In this document: positions 43,650 to 55,602 of the stretch, one piece after another | How positions within the stretch are numbered: the stretch's first letter is position 1 | Layout of the letters: every line of letters starts with the position of its first letter | Source: Bretschneidera sinensis | Taxonomy: Eukaryota; Streptophyta; Magnoliopsida; Brassicales; Akaniaceae | Direction: 5' to 3' | Assembly (NCBI GenBank): GCA_023935145.1 | Contig: CM043700.1 | Coordinates: forward strand, 1,744,001 to 1,808,000 | DNA length: 64,000 bases | Position numbers and translations under genes: made by a program | The notes under the pieces: model-generated | Told to the model about the DNA's origin: nothing | The model's input: only the letters and a program-made list of their open reading frames with translations | Databases searched by the model: none

Positions 43650-43961
43650 CACTCTTACAATTTGATGCAAACTACAATTATACCATTCTATATTAAAAAT
43701 ATACTAATGTACCATTATACCTCAACTATGGGTAGTTCAGATTGATCAAAATGGTCTCATAACGATTACTTGTCAATAATTGAATGTTAACAGACTAAAC
43801 TACCTTTCTTTTATGTGTCTTTTATGATACATTTTCACTAATCTGGACTAACTATGGTTGGAGGTTTAGGGTGCATTAATATATCTTTAATATATGAGAA
43901 TGCACTTGTTGTTTACACCAAATTATAAGAGTGTTTTTTTGTAAATTTCCTTTATTTTCTT

Positions 43962-44863
43962 CGTGTAACAAAAAATATTTAGGTGATGTGTTTTTTCAAG
44001 TGATAAGTGTTGAATACTGACATTTGAATAGTGTTGAACCAATTTAAGGCAATGTCTGAATGTTGAATGGTTAAATGTTTAGACTGTTTGATAAGTGAAT
44101 TGATTGAAACATGACTGTTGTTGCAAATAAGAGTCAACTGTTGATCTGAATAAAATTTACATGTTTCATCACAAAAATATTATCATTGTGTTTTTTTTTA
44201 ATGAATTGAGCTATAATATATGTTTCTTTAAATAACAAATTTAAACATAAAAAATAAATTGTGTTACCAATGAATATATATTACTAATTTAATACTTAAA
44301 TAATCAATAAAAATTAAAAACAAATTCATCCATATGAATCTTATCTCTAGGCCATACCAAAGCTTCTAGCAACACTGGCTATTCATTATTACTGGGGTAC
44401 TTGTTATGATGATCATCACTAGGTTGTTCATTTACTTTAATTTGTTTTTTTTTTGTTTGCTGCAATGAATGAACCACATAATTAGCAAATTTATAAATCA
44501 ATTATGGTGAACCCAAATTTTGTACAGAGAAATAGAGAACCATAAAATTTAAGTATATTCATCTATTTGATATTCACTGACAAAATTTCCTTTGATTTAC
44601 AAACTTTTTTTTTTCTTTTTCATCTCCATCTATTGAACATAAAAGAAACAACAAAACAACTTCTTCCTTTTTTAAAAAAAAGATGAAGAAACCAATTTAA
44701 TGATCAAAAGGATATAATATGATTGGTATCGTAACTGGAGAAGTAAGACTTGGAATTGACCCTGAAAACCTTGAGTAAATCAATAGACATTTGGCGCATT
44801 TGTATCCACAAATGAAAAGGCTTCAGTGAATTAAAAGAAAAAGGATTTAGGAACCTGATCGGT
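43962..44863. other. AT-rich spacer, no gene seen
   Basis: This stretch contains several A and T runs and no recognisable coding exon or mobile element. Confidence 0.45.
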
Positions 44864-45239
44864 TTAGCTTAGCAGACCAAGGGAGATCGACATGAGGCTA
44901 AGCCTGAGAGCCTTGGTAGGGGGAGCTGGCGGGATAGAAACCTTGACCCTCTTCTTCTTCTTCGGATTAGGTGACGAGACTTGAGCTAGTGAAGGCACCA
45001 CAAGAGGTGGAGTCGCCGGTGGGAAAGATGCGGGATGTGGAGTCATTAGTGGGGGAGATGCGGTAGGTGGAGTCACTGGTGGAGGAGATGTGGGAGGTGG
45101 AGTCACCGGTAGAGTGCTTAGAAAGAAAAATAAGATGAGTTTTGGTGATGAAAAAAGACATAAAATTAGGGTAAATGGTATTTGTGACATTATGATAATA
45201 TAATGAGGGTATTTTTATCCAAAATACCACTCAGATGCT

Positions 45240-46490
45240 ATTAAGATGGGCCACCACTTTTCCTTTGGAACTCTCTCCTCCACCAACAATATCTTGAAGC
45301 CATCATAATCAACTTCTTCAAAGAAAGATCACTTCGTTACAGTTGTAAACTCAATACTAAGAGAATTAATCTCTCCACCAGCAGCCTGAATGCCCTTATT
45401 GATCTTTTTCATGTGATCCAACATCTTTGAGACAACCTCATAGAAGATATCTTCAGAAGGAGCATTCGGAGGGATCTTACTCTCAAGAGGTGTCTGAAGG
45501 AGAAGAGCCAAAGGAAACCATGATAATCAACTTCTTCAAAGAAAGATCACTTCGTTATAGTTGTAAACTCAATACTAAGAGAATTAGTCTCTCCACCAGT
45601 AGCCTGAATGCCCTGATTGATCTCGAAGCCATCATAATCAACTTCTTAAAAGAAAGATCACTTCGTTATAGTTGTAAACTCAATACTAAGGGAATTAGTC
45701 TCTCCACCAGCAACTTGAATGCCCTGATTGATCTTTTTCATGTGATCCAACATCTTTGAGACAACCTCATAGAAGAGATATTCAGAAGGAGCATTTGGAG
45801 GGATCTTACTCTCAAGAGGTGTTTGAAGGAGAAGAGCCAAAAGAAACCATGATAATCAACTTCTTCAAAGAAAGATCACTTCGTTACAGTTGTAAACTCA
45901 ATACTAAGAGAATTAGTCTCTCCACCAGTAGCCTGAATGCTCTGATTGATCTTGAAGCCATCATAATCAACTTCTTCAAAGAAAGATCACTTCGTTATAG
46001 TTGTAAACTCAATACTAAGGGAATTAGTCTCTCCACCAGCAGCTTGAATGCCCTGATTGATCTTTTTTCATGTGATCCAACATCTTTGAGACAACCTCTT
46101 AGAAGAGATCTTCAGAAGGAGCATTCGTACTCTCAAAAGGTGTCTGAAAGAGAAGAGCCAAAGGAAGCCATAATAATCAACTTCTTCAAAGAAAGATCAC
46201 TTCGTTACAGTTTTAAACTCAATACTAAGAGAATTAGTCTCTCCACCAGCAGCCTGAATGCTTTGATTGATCTCGAAGCCATCATAATCAACTTCTTCAA
46301 AGAAAGATCACTTCGTTACAGTTGTAAACTCAATACTAAGAGAATTAGTCTCTCCACCAGCAGCCTGAATGCCCTGATTAATCTTTTTCATGTGATCCAA
46401 CATCTTTGAGACAACCTCATAGAAGAGATCTACAGAATGAGCATTCAGAGGGATCTTACTCTCAAGAGGTGTCTGAAGGAGAAGAGCCAA
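45240..46490. repeat. 329-bp tandem repeats that duplicate a coding exon
   Basis: The string GAAAGATCACTTCGTTA occurs seven times, at about 45324, 45542, 45653, 45870, 45981, 46195 and 46305. Intervals alternate near 217 and 111, so the period is about 329 bp. Each period holds one full copy of the exon, preceded on the minus strand by a splice-acceptor-like CTTCTCCTTCAG, and one partial copy of about 111 bp. Copies are highly similar. Confidence 0.88.
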
Positions 46491-46499
46491 AGGAAACCA

Positions 46500-46501
<2 letters not shown>

Positions 46502-46548
<47 letters not shown>
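46502..46548. repeat. (AT)n microsatellite
   Basis: A pure AT run of about 46 bases, the longest in the window. It lies in the presumed intron upstream of the amplified exon. Confidence 0.92.
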
Positions 46549-46551
<3 letters not shown>

Positions 46552-47990
46552 CAAAATGGAAAACATATAAGAAAGGAAAGCACTAGCATAAATGACAAAG
46601 AACTTATTAGTACGCGCATATTGAGATCATCCCAATCGTCGTCTTCCCAAAGATTATACATAGATAGAGCTTTTGGATTAAGAGAATGAATCTTTATGAC
46701 CTCATCAACCTTGGAGGACACCTTAGCCCACTTGTTTACAGAAGTCAGCTAACACAAGTTTTCTCTTTGAACGAGTCTTAGTCTTGCCAATTATAGCACT
46801 TTTAGCTTTAACTTCTAATGTCCTCTCAGAAGCATCAGAAGGTTCCTCTGCCACTTATTTCCCCTCAATGTTTTTAGTTTCTTCCTCAACATCCACTACT
46901 GTTAGAGACTTTCTCGAAGAAGCCCCTATTGTTTTCACTTTACCATTCATAGTGATCATAAAAGGAAGATTGTGTTTTGCAAAGTAAGACTAAGCAATAG
47001 TAGTGGGTGGTTTTACCCTCTCATACTCCTCTCTAGAAACAATCACATACATGACCCTCGACTCACTATGAACGAACTCTCTAAGATATTTCAACACCTT
47101 TCTTCAATACTAGAAGAATCCATAGGAATAACAGCCTACATGTGCTGCTCCAGCAATCAACACTTTCTCCTTATTTATCTTGCAAACATCATACAATTTA
47201 TCCTTCACAAACTTGTTCATATAGCGGGCCAGCACTATAGGATTACAACCTAACTGGGGCACATCTTGGTCAAGTCTGATTTGCCTCCTAACACGCTGTA
47301 GGCTATAAAAAGAGATTTCATCAACGTCTTCATCCATGGAGGGTAGCCACCAAGGCATGATGATAAAATAATACATTATAGGAGCACGATTCTTTGAACC
47401 TACCATAAGAATCTCTTGATACTTATCACTATTCACAATATTGAAGAACGTAGAAGAAAGAAAACATGGAGGAGTGTGTATATAAGGCCAGAAGATGAAA
47501 TTGTCCTCTACATTCAAAAGGTCCAGTATGTCCCCCTCATCTCTTTTTTTTTTCCCGACCATTTACAACACTGAATGAACGAAATGGGAGGTTTGGCTTT
47601 CCCTTCCACATTTAGGTAATCCTTCTTCACATTGTTAATATCTCGAGGCTTTATAGTACATAATTTCTCTACCAAAGGAACATCTTCCAAAAAGCTTATA
47701 TTCACGAAGGAATCAATCAAGAAGTGGCATATGGCCGCAATCTCATTATAGTGGATCAAGTCCAACTGCCTATACACATTACCCAGAAACGTTGGGGCTA
47801 AAGGATACCTTACACTACTAGCAATATGAATTGCTAGTAGGAACCACTTCTCTTAAACTCTGTCAACAGGAAACTTAAAAGACACGGATTTGCTCAGCCA
47901 TAGCACTATCAACACCTTCAATATGCAAACTAAGTCAAATCCTTCACCATTGACAAATTTTTTCCCTTCATGATAGCCCCAGAAGTGCAT

Positions 47991-49435
47991 TATCCAACTA
48001 GAAAAAGTTATGACAAGCCATCGCTTTTTACCCCTTTCCTTGCACTAAAATTACCTTTGCCAACCTTTTTGAGCCTGAAAAAGGAAATTCTTTCTTTAGC
48101 CACCGAGAATCATACTTCAAAAAAAAAAAGAAAACAAAAAAGAGGAATGTACTAAGTGTACGAAAGAGGAAAGTGGGGCAACAAAAAAAAAAACCCCAAA
48201 CTCTAAAGATATAGAAAAGAGAGAAATAAAAAAAAACTTTATAATACACTATCAAGTTACAAAAGGGGAAAGAAATGTAACCTTAAAAATTTCATAACAA
48301 AAAGAAAGAAGAAAGCCCTTTCACTAGATTAGAGGGTGATCCTTGGATTTTTAACCCCAAACATCAAAGTACTTTGAGCCTTTTGAAACCTCTTCTTTGG
48401 CATCCCAATAATTACAACCATAGCCCACCGAAAAACACCACTTTGATTGGTTATGGCCTTTTAGCCCAAAAATAAGGGCAATCTTAAAGTACTCCTTGCT
48501 ACTAGTCTGCAGACAAGAAAGGTGTCAAATGTACCCCATCATCTTTACAAGGGGTATATCAAAGACCCAGAATACTCTGATACACTTGTTGAACCATTTC
48601 AACCCAATACTCAATATATGACTGAAGTATCTTCTTATCAAAAACTGGAGAAAATCATGAGCTGTGAAAATGTAAGAAGATATCTTAGAACTTTGTTTCC
48701 ACAAAGAAAAATGTTTGAAAAAGACTGATTTTAAATGATTGTTTCATTGTGAGCCCTATAATAAGGATGTGATCTTTCTCTTTAAGTTCTCTTAGCTCCT
48801 ATAGCACCCAAAAAAGCCATAAACATGGAAATCAATTTGCATGCCTAATTCGTGAGTGTCACCATTTGCCTTGCTCAAACAATTAAGAGCTCTCCAGACA
48901 GAAGTTGACACCAAAAAATCAAGAATGTCCAAAGTGGTCTCTACGACTCCCATTATTTGTCTTAAAGCGTATATCCCTGGTCTAAAATACTCAAACCAAA
49001 TATGAAATTCTTTCATACCCAAATTAATGTCATAATTATCACTAATGGAATTTCAAGAGTATTAAAGGACTTCTTTACTCAAAATTGAAATGAAATGATT
49101 TCTTTCAATTTGTAGACTACCTTCTAGGTATTGAATATCTAGAAGAAAAATGAATTTGCAAACAAAATTACATTTGGATTTTTACATTAGGATTAATTTG
49201 TTGGTTGAATTGAATGATGGATTTTCTATTCAAGATTGATGACATTGGGGCAATTAGAATAGAACTGACCCCAATCCATAAAGATTACTCAAATTTTTTT
49301 TTTTTTTTGTCAAAAGTTTTGCAACACTTAATTTGTCTCGCAAGGGATTTCTTTAAGCTCAATTCAACAGGACAAGGATCGTTCCAATAACTAAGCATCA
49401 AGAGAGGATAGAAAGACGGAGTGGTGATGAACAAA
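47991..49435. other. Spacer with weak open frames, nothing assigned
   Basis: A minus-strand frame at 48792-49022 starts MGMKEFHIWFEYFRPG and a plus-strand frame lies at 48522-48728. Neither matches a family I know. A-rich runs near 48,118-48,240 suggest retrotransposon debris. Confidence 0.35.
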
Positions 49436-49815
49436 CTTTCTCTGGTTTGTAGGCTTCAATACGCCAATTGCTCCTGGTTTATAGGCTTTAATACACCTAT
49501 CATTATCAGTATGTAGGCTTCAATGCGCCTGTCTCCTTCTCTATTTGTAGGCTTCAATATGTCCATCTCTTTCTTGGTTTGTAATATGTCTATCTCTTTC
49601 TTGGTTTGTAATACACCTATAGCTTCCTGTTTTTAGGCTCCAATACACAATAGTTTTTCGTTTGTAGGCTTCAATACGCCTATCGCTTCCCGTTTGTAGG
49701 CTTCAATTCGCCTAACGCTTATGGTTTGTAAGCTTTAGCATGCCTATCATTCTCTTGGTTTGTAGGCTTCAATACACCTATCGTTTTCTGGTGTAGGCTT
49801 TAATACACCTATGTT
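49436..49815. repeat. Minisatellite, ~33-bp units
   Basis: About eleven degenerate units built on GGTTTGTAGGCTTCAATACG followed by CCTATC.CTTCT. Unit length varies between about 27 and 37 bases. The periodicity is clear by eye. Confidence 0.8.
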
Positions 49816-49835
49816 ATTCCATATGTCTTTGAAAT

Positions 49836-50006
49836 TGTGAGTCGAAAAGCTCATGTTGTTGTGTAGTTGCGCATTTAAACCTGTAAGCCAAAAAACTCAA
49901 GGTTGTTCCCTATTGTTATGTATTTAAACCTGTGAGTTGAAAAACTTAAGATTATTTTCTCTTATCGTTTACATGATCCTATGAGCCAAAAAACTTAAGG
50001 ATACGA
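49836..50006. repeat. Second short minisatellite, ~60-bp units
   Basis: Three units share GTGAGTCGAAAAGCTCA / GTAAGCCAAAAAACTCA / GTGAGTTGAAAAACTTA, then a T-rich spacer and ATTTAAACCTGT or CATGATCCTAT. It follows directly after the 33-bp minisatellite. Confidence 0.65.
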
Positions 50007-51560
50007 TCAATTCTTTTATCGTCTTAGTCTTTATGGTCGAAACAAGCCCACACTCGTGATTTGTTTTCCTTGCATATATTTTCCTTTTTTATATAAAAAA
50101 AAAGAAAAAAAGAGTCTTTCCAAGCAGGAAAATATTTATACATTCTTTGTCTTTGTATAACTTCTCTTTGAAAAGTTAGACAAAGAGGCCAAGTGTCATA
50201 TGCTAATTTTGTCCGCATATATAAAAAATTTAAAAATGAAAAAAAAAAAAAATGCAAGCGAAAATTTAAAAATCTTTTAGGTTTTAGTACGAATTTTACA
50301 AAAGTTGTTTTCGCTAAATAAAACTTTGAATTTTTAATTTAAAAATCCCAAAAAATGATTTCACTATTTCTAAAGCTCTTAATATACTATTATCACCCCC
50401 CTGAGGATTTCATATAGGGATTGTGTTTTGGTTGACAAAGGAGAACATGATCAAAGCATTATAGGAACTAGGTGAGCTCAAGTCTCTTTGAGGTGAACTT
50501 GGACACCTTTTACTAGACTTTTTATCCACTTGGAATCCATATGGTTGACTGGGAATTCATCATACACATTTGGCACACACTGATTAGTTTCATTCTTGCT
50601 TTCTGCTTACACTTACAGTAACAAATCTAAATTCATGTCCATTATTTAGCCACATGGCCATTAATTTGCAAAGAGACCAATAAAAGACCCGTAAATGGGG
50701 TCTTTTCTACAATCCCACAATAACATCTCAAGATTATCTTTGAATTAACCAAAATCTTTGTTAAAACATCATTACAATGCAGGAGATGCACTTTCTCTTG
50801 CAAAAATACTGTGCAGCCACTGTTCACCACCATATCAGCTACCGTTTAGAAGACCAACACTCAAACAACACATAAACATTGCCTCAAACAGTAACCACTG
50901 ACTTCCTTACACATTCGAGGCACCATTTTTGTCATTGTTCACTCCTCTTCTATAATGGACAGTTCTTAACAGGTCCTCTTTGAACAAGGAAGCTACAACA
51001 CTCTCTTCCATCAACTAAAATCCCCTAAATCATGGATTTCCTCAATAACCTCCATGGGTTTCAGCAATCAAGATTTTTCATTTCTATGTAAATTCCCTCT
51101 CCATCTTTTTCTTCAACAACAAAGAACAACTCGAACATTTTACATTAAGCTAAGAGCAAACATAAAAATTTTTCCCTACTCTACTAAAGAGAAACAAATC
51201 ACACTTCACCTCTTGCTTTCTCTTTACAAACAAACACCACGGTCTTCCAAACATTAAAAGCCAACAACTATCTCAGTTAAAGCTCCCTAAAAGTACTTTT
51301 TTGTCACTACATATCCCATCTTAAAGAACACCTAAACATCATACTTGTATCTTGTGCTTCATTATAGGATTCCTGACCACTAGCAAATAGTGTTTCACCA
51401 CCGTTGTGAACACATTGTGCACATTTGTCAAGGCGATCAGTACTGTTTGAAACATACCATCTCTCATTATTACTGTTGAAAGTTGTTCTCATTACCATCT
51501 ATCTATTCCTCAGCACTGCATCATTCTCCTTCTCATCATTCCACTCTCATACGTGACCCT
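50007..51560. other. Intergenic stretch, no gene seen
   Basis: Long A and T runs occur near 50,095-50,110 and 50,230-50,250. Small open frames on both strands have no recognisable domain. Confidence 0.4.
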
Positions 51561-51860
51561 TCTCATTATTGAACTTCATATTATTGTTTCATCTTTTATT
51601 CTCAATACTTAATGTCGTATTTAATTACCGTTGAATTTACTTACTGTTTTATTTGCTTATCGCAATCTTTACTTACAATAATCTTTACTTTCAGTACCTT
51701 TTACGTTAAACTCTTTTTTTTTTTTTACCTATAACACTCTTTATTTGCTGTAATCTTTACTTTCCACACTTTTTACTTACAGTGTTTCTTACCTACCGCA
51801 ACCTTTACTTACTGTCGTAATTTATTAGTGTCGTATTACCATATCTTTCTCTTGTTAATA
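51561..51860. repeat. Degenerate pyrimidine-rich repeat
   Basis: The words CTTTACTTACAGT / CTTTACTTTC / CTTACCTACCGCAACC recur every 15-35 bases. No strict period could be fixed, so it may be a decayed minisatellite. Confidence 0.45.
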
Positions 51861-53689
51861 TCTTACTCTTTCTTGTTTTCTAAGTTGCTTTATGTAGGCT
51901 TATACAAATATTAACAGAGAGTCTACCTTGACAGTGACTTTATCTTGGTGGTGACTCTAAATCCCATTCTCAAAGAACCCTTAGGCGAAATGAACTCTAG
52001 GAGATATAAGTTGTTGTCGTAGACTGTGATCTTGTCTCTACCATCGTAAACTCATCTCTCTACTGTAGAAGTCAAATCCTATGTGACTACAAGCATTGTT
52101 TTTATCACTAGAAACACTACGTACCCTATTCAGTCACGTGCCAAAAAAACAAAAAATCTGCCTTCAACAAATACTAATGTGAGATGAGATATTTTTCTTT
52201 CTATCTCATTTTTTTTCTCAAACTAAGTGAGAGAAAAATTTATTCCACGTAATTTTTTTTTATTTGTTGCTAAACACACCTTCAATCTCGTGTATCAAAA
52301 TTAAAAGTTGGTTTTATCAACCAAAAAAAAATCAGATGTCTTATATTTGTACAATATTAGTGGCACTGCTGTGAAGAATTTGGTTTCCATTTACCTAACT
52401 TCGCAAAAGAGACAAAAATAGGGGGCCCATTTGTCCTAAGAAAGGCCAAAGTACCTAACCTTCTCTTTCCATTTTTTGGCTTTATTCTATTTTATACTGT
52501 AAATCCTAATGTTGAAAAAACAATTGCAATCAACGAAATCCATCCAAACTTTAGTTGAAAAACTAACAGATCAATCATGAGACTTATGACTTCGTTTTTC
52601 ACGTCACATCAGTTGAACATTTAATTGCAAAAACGAAGAGAAAAAAAACATCACACTGTCAAATTTATCTTTTTTTTTTCTCTTTCTTCCACTAACAACA
52701 CCAACCATAGGTCGGTGTTGACACTTTAAATTTGCACTAATGAAATGCCGCCATGTGTCCAAAAACTCAAAGCATTATCATTTTTCCGCCAATCAATTGA
52801 TGTCATAATCTCTTAAGTCAAAAGAGAGTGGCAAATTACAATATGACAAGTGGTCAAATGATTTAATGGAACGAAATCATGAAACATTGTGTTAGTGAAA
52901 AAATTCTTGCATGGACGGGTACATGTAGCAGTTGAAATTGGTTGATAATTTTTAAGAATTTAATTAATAATGATAGTGTGTAGGTTAGATATTATTAATT
53001 AATTTTAAAAAAATTATCAATTAAGTTTTCAGTCGATGCAAATTAAAAAATTTACATTCAGTGCAGATAAATTTTTTTTGTGTTAGGATACAAGTTGAAT
53101 AGAATGCTAACGCTTTATTTGATAGGAATTGAAATTTGGAATTTATTTCATTTTAAAATGAATTAAAATTAGAATTAATTTGAGAACACAGATCATGCCC
53201 AAAACAAGAATGGAAACATGAGGTGTGTGCTCTAGATTCCTTCTTTTGATTTTGTCCTACTTATTTGGTTTGAAGCTTCTCTCATGTTATTTTTGTTTCC
53301 ATTTGAAGACTCCACATCCAGAAAAATTCAAGTCTTCACCATATAATTCTAACAATCAACAATTCTGATCTTTTATTACTTCAAAACTTGAGGTTAAGTT
53401 TTTTGTAAGGGGAAAATGATGCAGAATGGGAAAGAAAATATCTAATATTTTGGGATTATCTTGTAATTACAATATTTTTAGAGATCAAGTAGTAGTATTT
53501 TAAGAAACTTAGATTTAGGCAATTAGATATTTATTAGGATTTGATTTATTTTCTTATTTAAATTATGTTTGGTGCCTATATAAGAGTATTTTATTAGGGT
53601 TTTAGATTCATACATGGATTATTGAATAAAGTTTGAGACTTAATCTATCTTTTGTTTCTCTTCTTGTGTTGTTTCTTTTCCCTTTGTTC
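51861..53689. other. Spacer left of the CACTA element
   Basis: Mostly unassigned. The last 280 bases (about 53,410-53,689) look like part of an LTR: a TATA-like CTATATAAGAG near 53,575 is followed by GAATAAAGTTTGAGAC near 53,622 and a T/C-rich stretch. The CACTA terminus begins in that stretch, so the transposon may have landed in an LTR. Confidence 0.35.
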
Positions 53690-54030
53690 CACTACAAGAA
53701 AATCGCTAATCACCGAGGGATACATATCCCTTGGTGATAAGTGTTTTCAATGACGGATAAGATCGAGGTCCCTCGATGATAGTGAGAAATATTATCACCG
53801 AGGGAAAATCCCCTTGGTGATAATATTTTTACACTCGTTATTAAGTTTGTAAAATATTTTAAAAATATTTTTTGGCTTTTTAATTAGAAATATATTATTA
53901 CTGAGAAAATTTAATCCATCGGTATTGATAAATGAATATAAAATTAATTTTAAATTAAGTAAACTCCTTTCACCAAGGGATAAAAAAGTATTACCGATGG
54001 ATTAAATTCCCTTGGTGAAAGTTTGACCTA
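53690..54030 (+). repeat. Left terminus and subterminal repeats of the CACTA element
   Basis: CACTACAAGAAAA is followed by inverted-repeat motifs such as ATCACCGAGGGATACATATC then CCTTGGTGAT, and TATCACCGAGGGAAAATCCC then CTTGGTGATA. At least four motif pairs are visible, some diverged (ACCGATGGA, CCAAGGGA). Such motifs bind the element's own regulatory protein in known En/Spm elements. Confidence 0.8.
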
Positions 54031-55602
54031 AATTTTCATGTAGGTACCTTTCTTCCCCACTTTTTGTCTTCTTTTGCTTTCTTCTCCTAGTGCCACACGA
54101 CTCCATTTCCAAAACCCTTAAGAAATTTTCACCTCCTCTCTCTCTCTCTCTCTCTCTCTCATATTTCGTCTATTGCAATTTTCAACCTCTATTTCTAGGC
54201 TTTTTTCTCATATTTTCTCTCTCAACTTCCATTCAGGCTTTCTCTCTACCATTTTTGTAAGTTTTTTCTCTCTCTCATATATTTGTTTATATATATATAC
54301 ACACACATGTTTAGTTACATTTGTTAATCTATTGAATTTTTTATTTAAATTTGTTTGCATATATTTGTGTATATATTTCTAGGTTTTTATTTTTTATTTT
54401 TTACAGTGTTAATTTTTTCATATAGAATGAGAGAAAATAAAGTGTTACATGTATAAAAGTATATGGAATGGTATATTTATCTCTCCAAATCTTTCAAAAC
54501 TCTGAACATTTAATTTTCACTCGTTTGAGAGTTTTGAAAAAAGAGTAAAGCAAGGAAAATTGAGAAAAGGAGAATTTAGAGAAGCAATTCTTCTCCTCTC
54601 CTCTCCCTTGATCCAAATTCTTGAGTTTGGTCATATCCCACTATGGTAAAAATTATTCATGGATGTTTACATATGAAGAAGTTCAATAAAGTGAGTGTTA
54701 ACTAGTTTAGATGGTAAAATAACTTGTTATCCCATCAGAAATTTGAGATCAAATTCTACTTACATCAATGATTGAGTAGATAAAGAAAAAGAGATGACTA
54801 TCTCTCTTGCATAGCTCAAAAATATAATAACATTTCAATGAAAAAAAAGGAAAGTCTGATAGGAGTATATAAATTCTTAAAAGTCCTCACTATTTGTTTA
54901 TTCAAGAATCATAATCCAATAAGCTGGATAATGTGGTGAAAATTAGCCAAATTCTCAAAATCATATTGATCATTTATACCCCTACAAGAGAGACTCAAGT
55001 TAAAAACCTCTCTAATAAAATAGTCGGTTCAGTCTTTTCACAACCAAAACATATATGATGAAGACTGTTTACTTGAGAGATACTAGATGAAGATTAAAGA
55101 CCTAGAATAGGTTCTAAGGTAGTTAAGATCTGTAAATCTCTATTAACAAGTATTTTTCTTTTCATTATGACTCATTTTGATTGAAATGTTTTTGACAAAA
55201 AATCATTTTGACTAGAAAAACCTTTTTAAAACAGAAAATTATGTTTCAAGACATCCAGTCGACTGAATGAAGGACAGAAAGTATCCTTCATTCATTCAGT
55301 CGATTGAATGAAATACCTGATACGAATTAGTTTATCTTTTTAAAAAAATTTAAGTTAGTTTTAGATTGTTATGTCAGATTGTCATTATAAGTTATTATCA
55401 TTAGAAACCATATGTATTTAATGAAGCATTTTTGGAAGATAGAAAAGTTATAACAAAATATATGATTGCTATTGAATCATGCTATTTCAATCCATATATT
55501 TTGATATGTATGTAAAAAAACAATATGCATAATTGAAAGAATACTATATGTTTAAAACAGTTTATTGACAATAGATTCTTTATTATTTTAGTGATTATAA
55601 CG
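54031..55602. other. CACTA left non-coding region with a possible SINE-like insert
   Basis: A CT run lies at about 54,137-54,160. Around 54,700-54,800 an A-box-like TTTAGATGGTAAAA and a B-box-like GAGATCAAATTCT hint at a SINE. At 55,245-55,320 the near-palindrome CATTCAGTCGACTGAATG-type sequence occurs twice (CAGTCGACTGAATG and CATTCAGTCGATTGAATG). No coding exon is seen. Confidence 0.4.

Larger units (their letters stand above)
31513..43961. mobile_element. Mutator-type MITE interrupted by the Tat retrotransposon
   Basis: A perfect 9-bp target-site duplication, TATTTTCTT, lies at 31513-31521 and 43953-43961. Inside it, the left terminus GGGAAAATTACAAAAACGCT (from 31522) is the inverted match of the right terminus ending GTGTTTTTTTGTAAATTTCC (to 43952). 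The match extends inward for about 40 bases once the retrotransposon is removed (TTACAATTTGATGCAAAC against GTTTACACCAAATTATAA). Without the inserted retrotransposon the MITE is about 320 bp. A 9-bp duplication is characteristic of Mutator-like elements. No coding region is present. Confidence 0.8.
44864..47990 (-). pseudogene. Decayed plant gene of unknown family with an amplified 3' exon
   Basis: I do not recognise the family. Read from 47,990 down, coding-like blocks are FPVDRV / EKWFLLAIHIASSVRYPLAP, YRQLDLIHYNEIAAICHFLI, IFWPYIHTPPCFLSSTFFNI, APIMYYFIIMPWWLPSMDED, QIRLDQDVPQLGCNPIVLAR, then RVMYVIVSREEYERVKPP, GKVKTIGASSRKSLTVVDVE and SLNPKALSMYNLWEDDDWDD. An exon TPLESKIPPNAPSEDLFYEV with KMLDHMKKINQGIQAAGGET and SFFEEVDYDGF follows, and that exon is repeated. 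The end (45,190-44,864) has a Pro/Thr-rich repeat (PPPVTPP..) and a basic PNPKKKKRVKV. In-frame stops interrupt several blocks. It looks like a transposon-associated or captured gene. An AT microsatellite (46,502-46,548) lies in the intron before the repeated exon. Confidence 0.5.

Noticed and set aside
45756..46409. Plus-strand 217-codon open frame with INFFKERSLRYSCKLNTK repeats
   Set aside because: It is the antisense of the repeated exon of the minus-strand gene; the minus frame has the splice signals and family-like composition.
46308..46721. Protein with an (IY)n stretch on the minus strand
   Set aside because: The Ile-Tyr run is just translation of the AT microsatellite in an intron.
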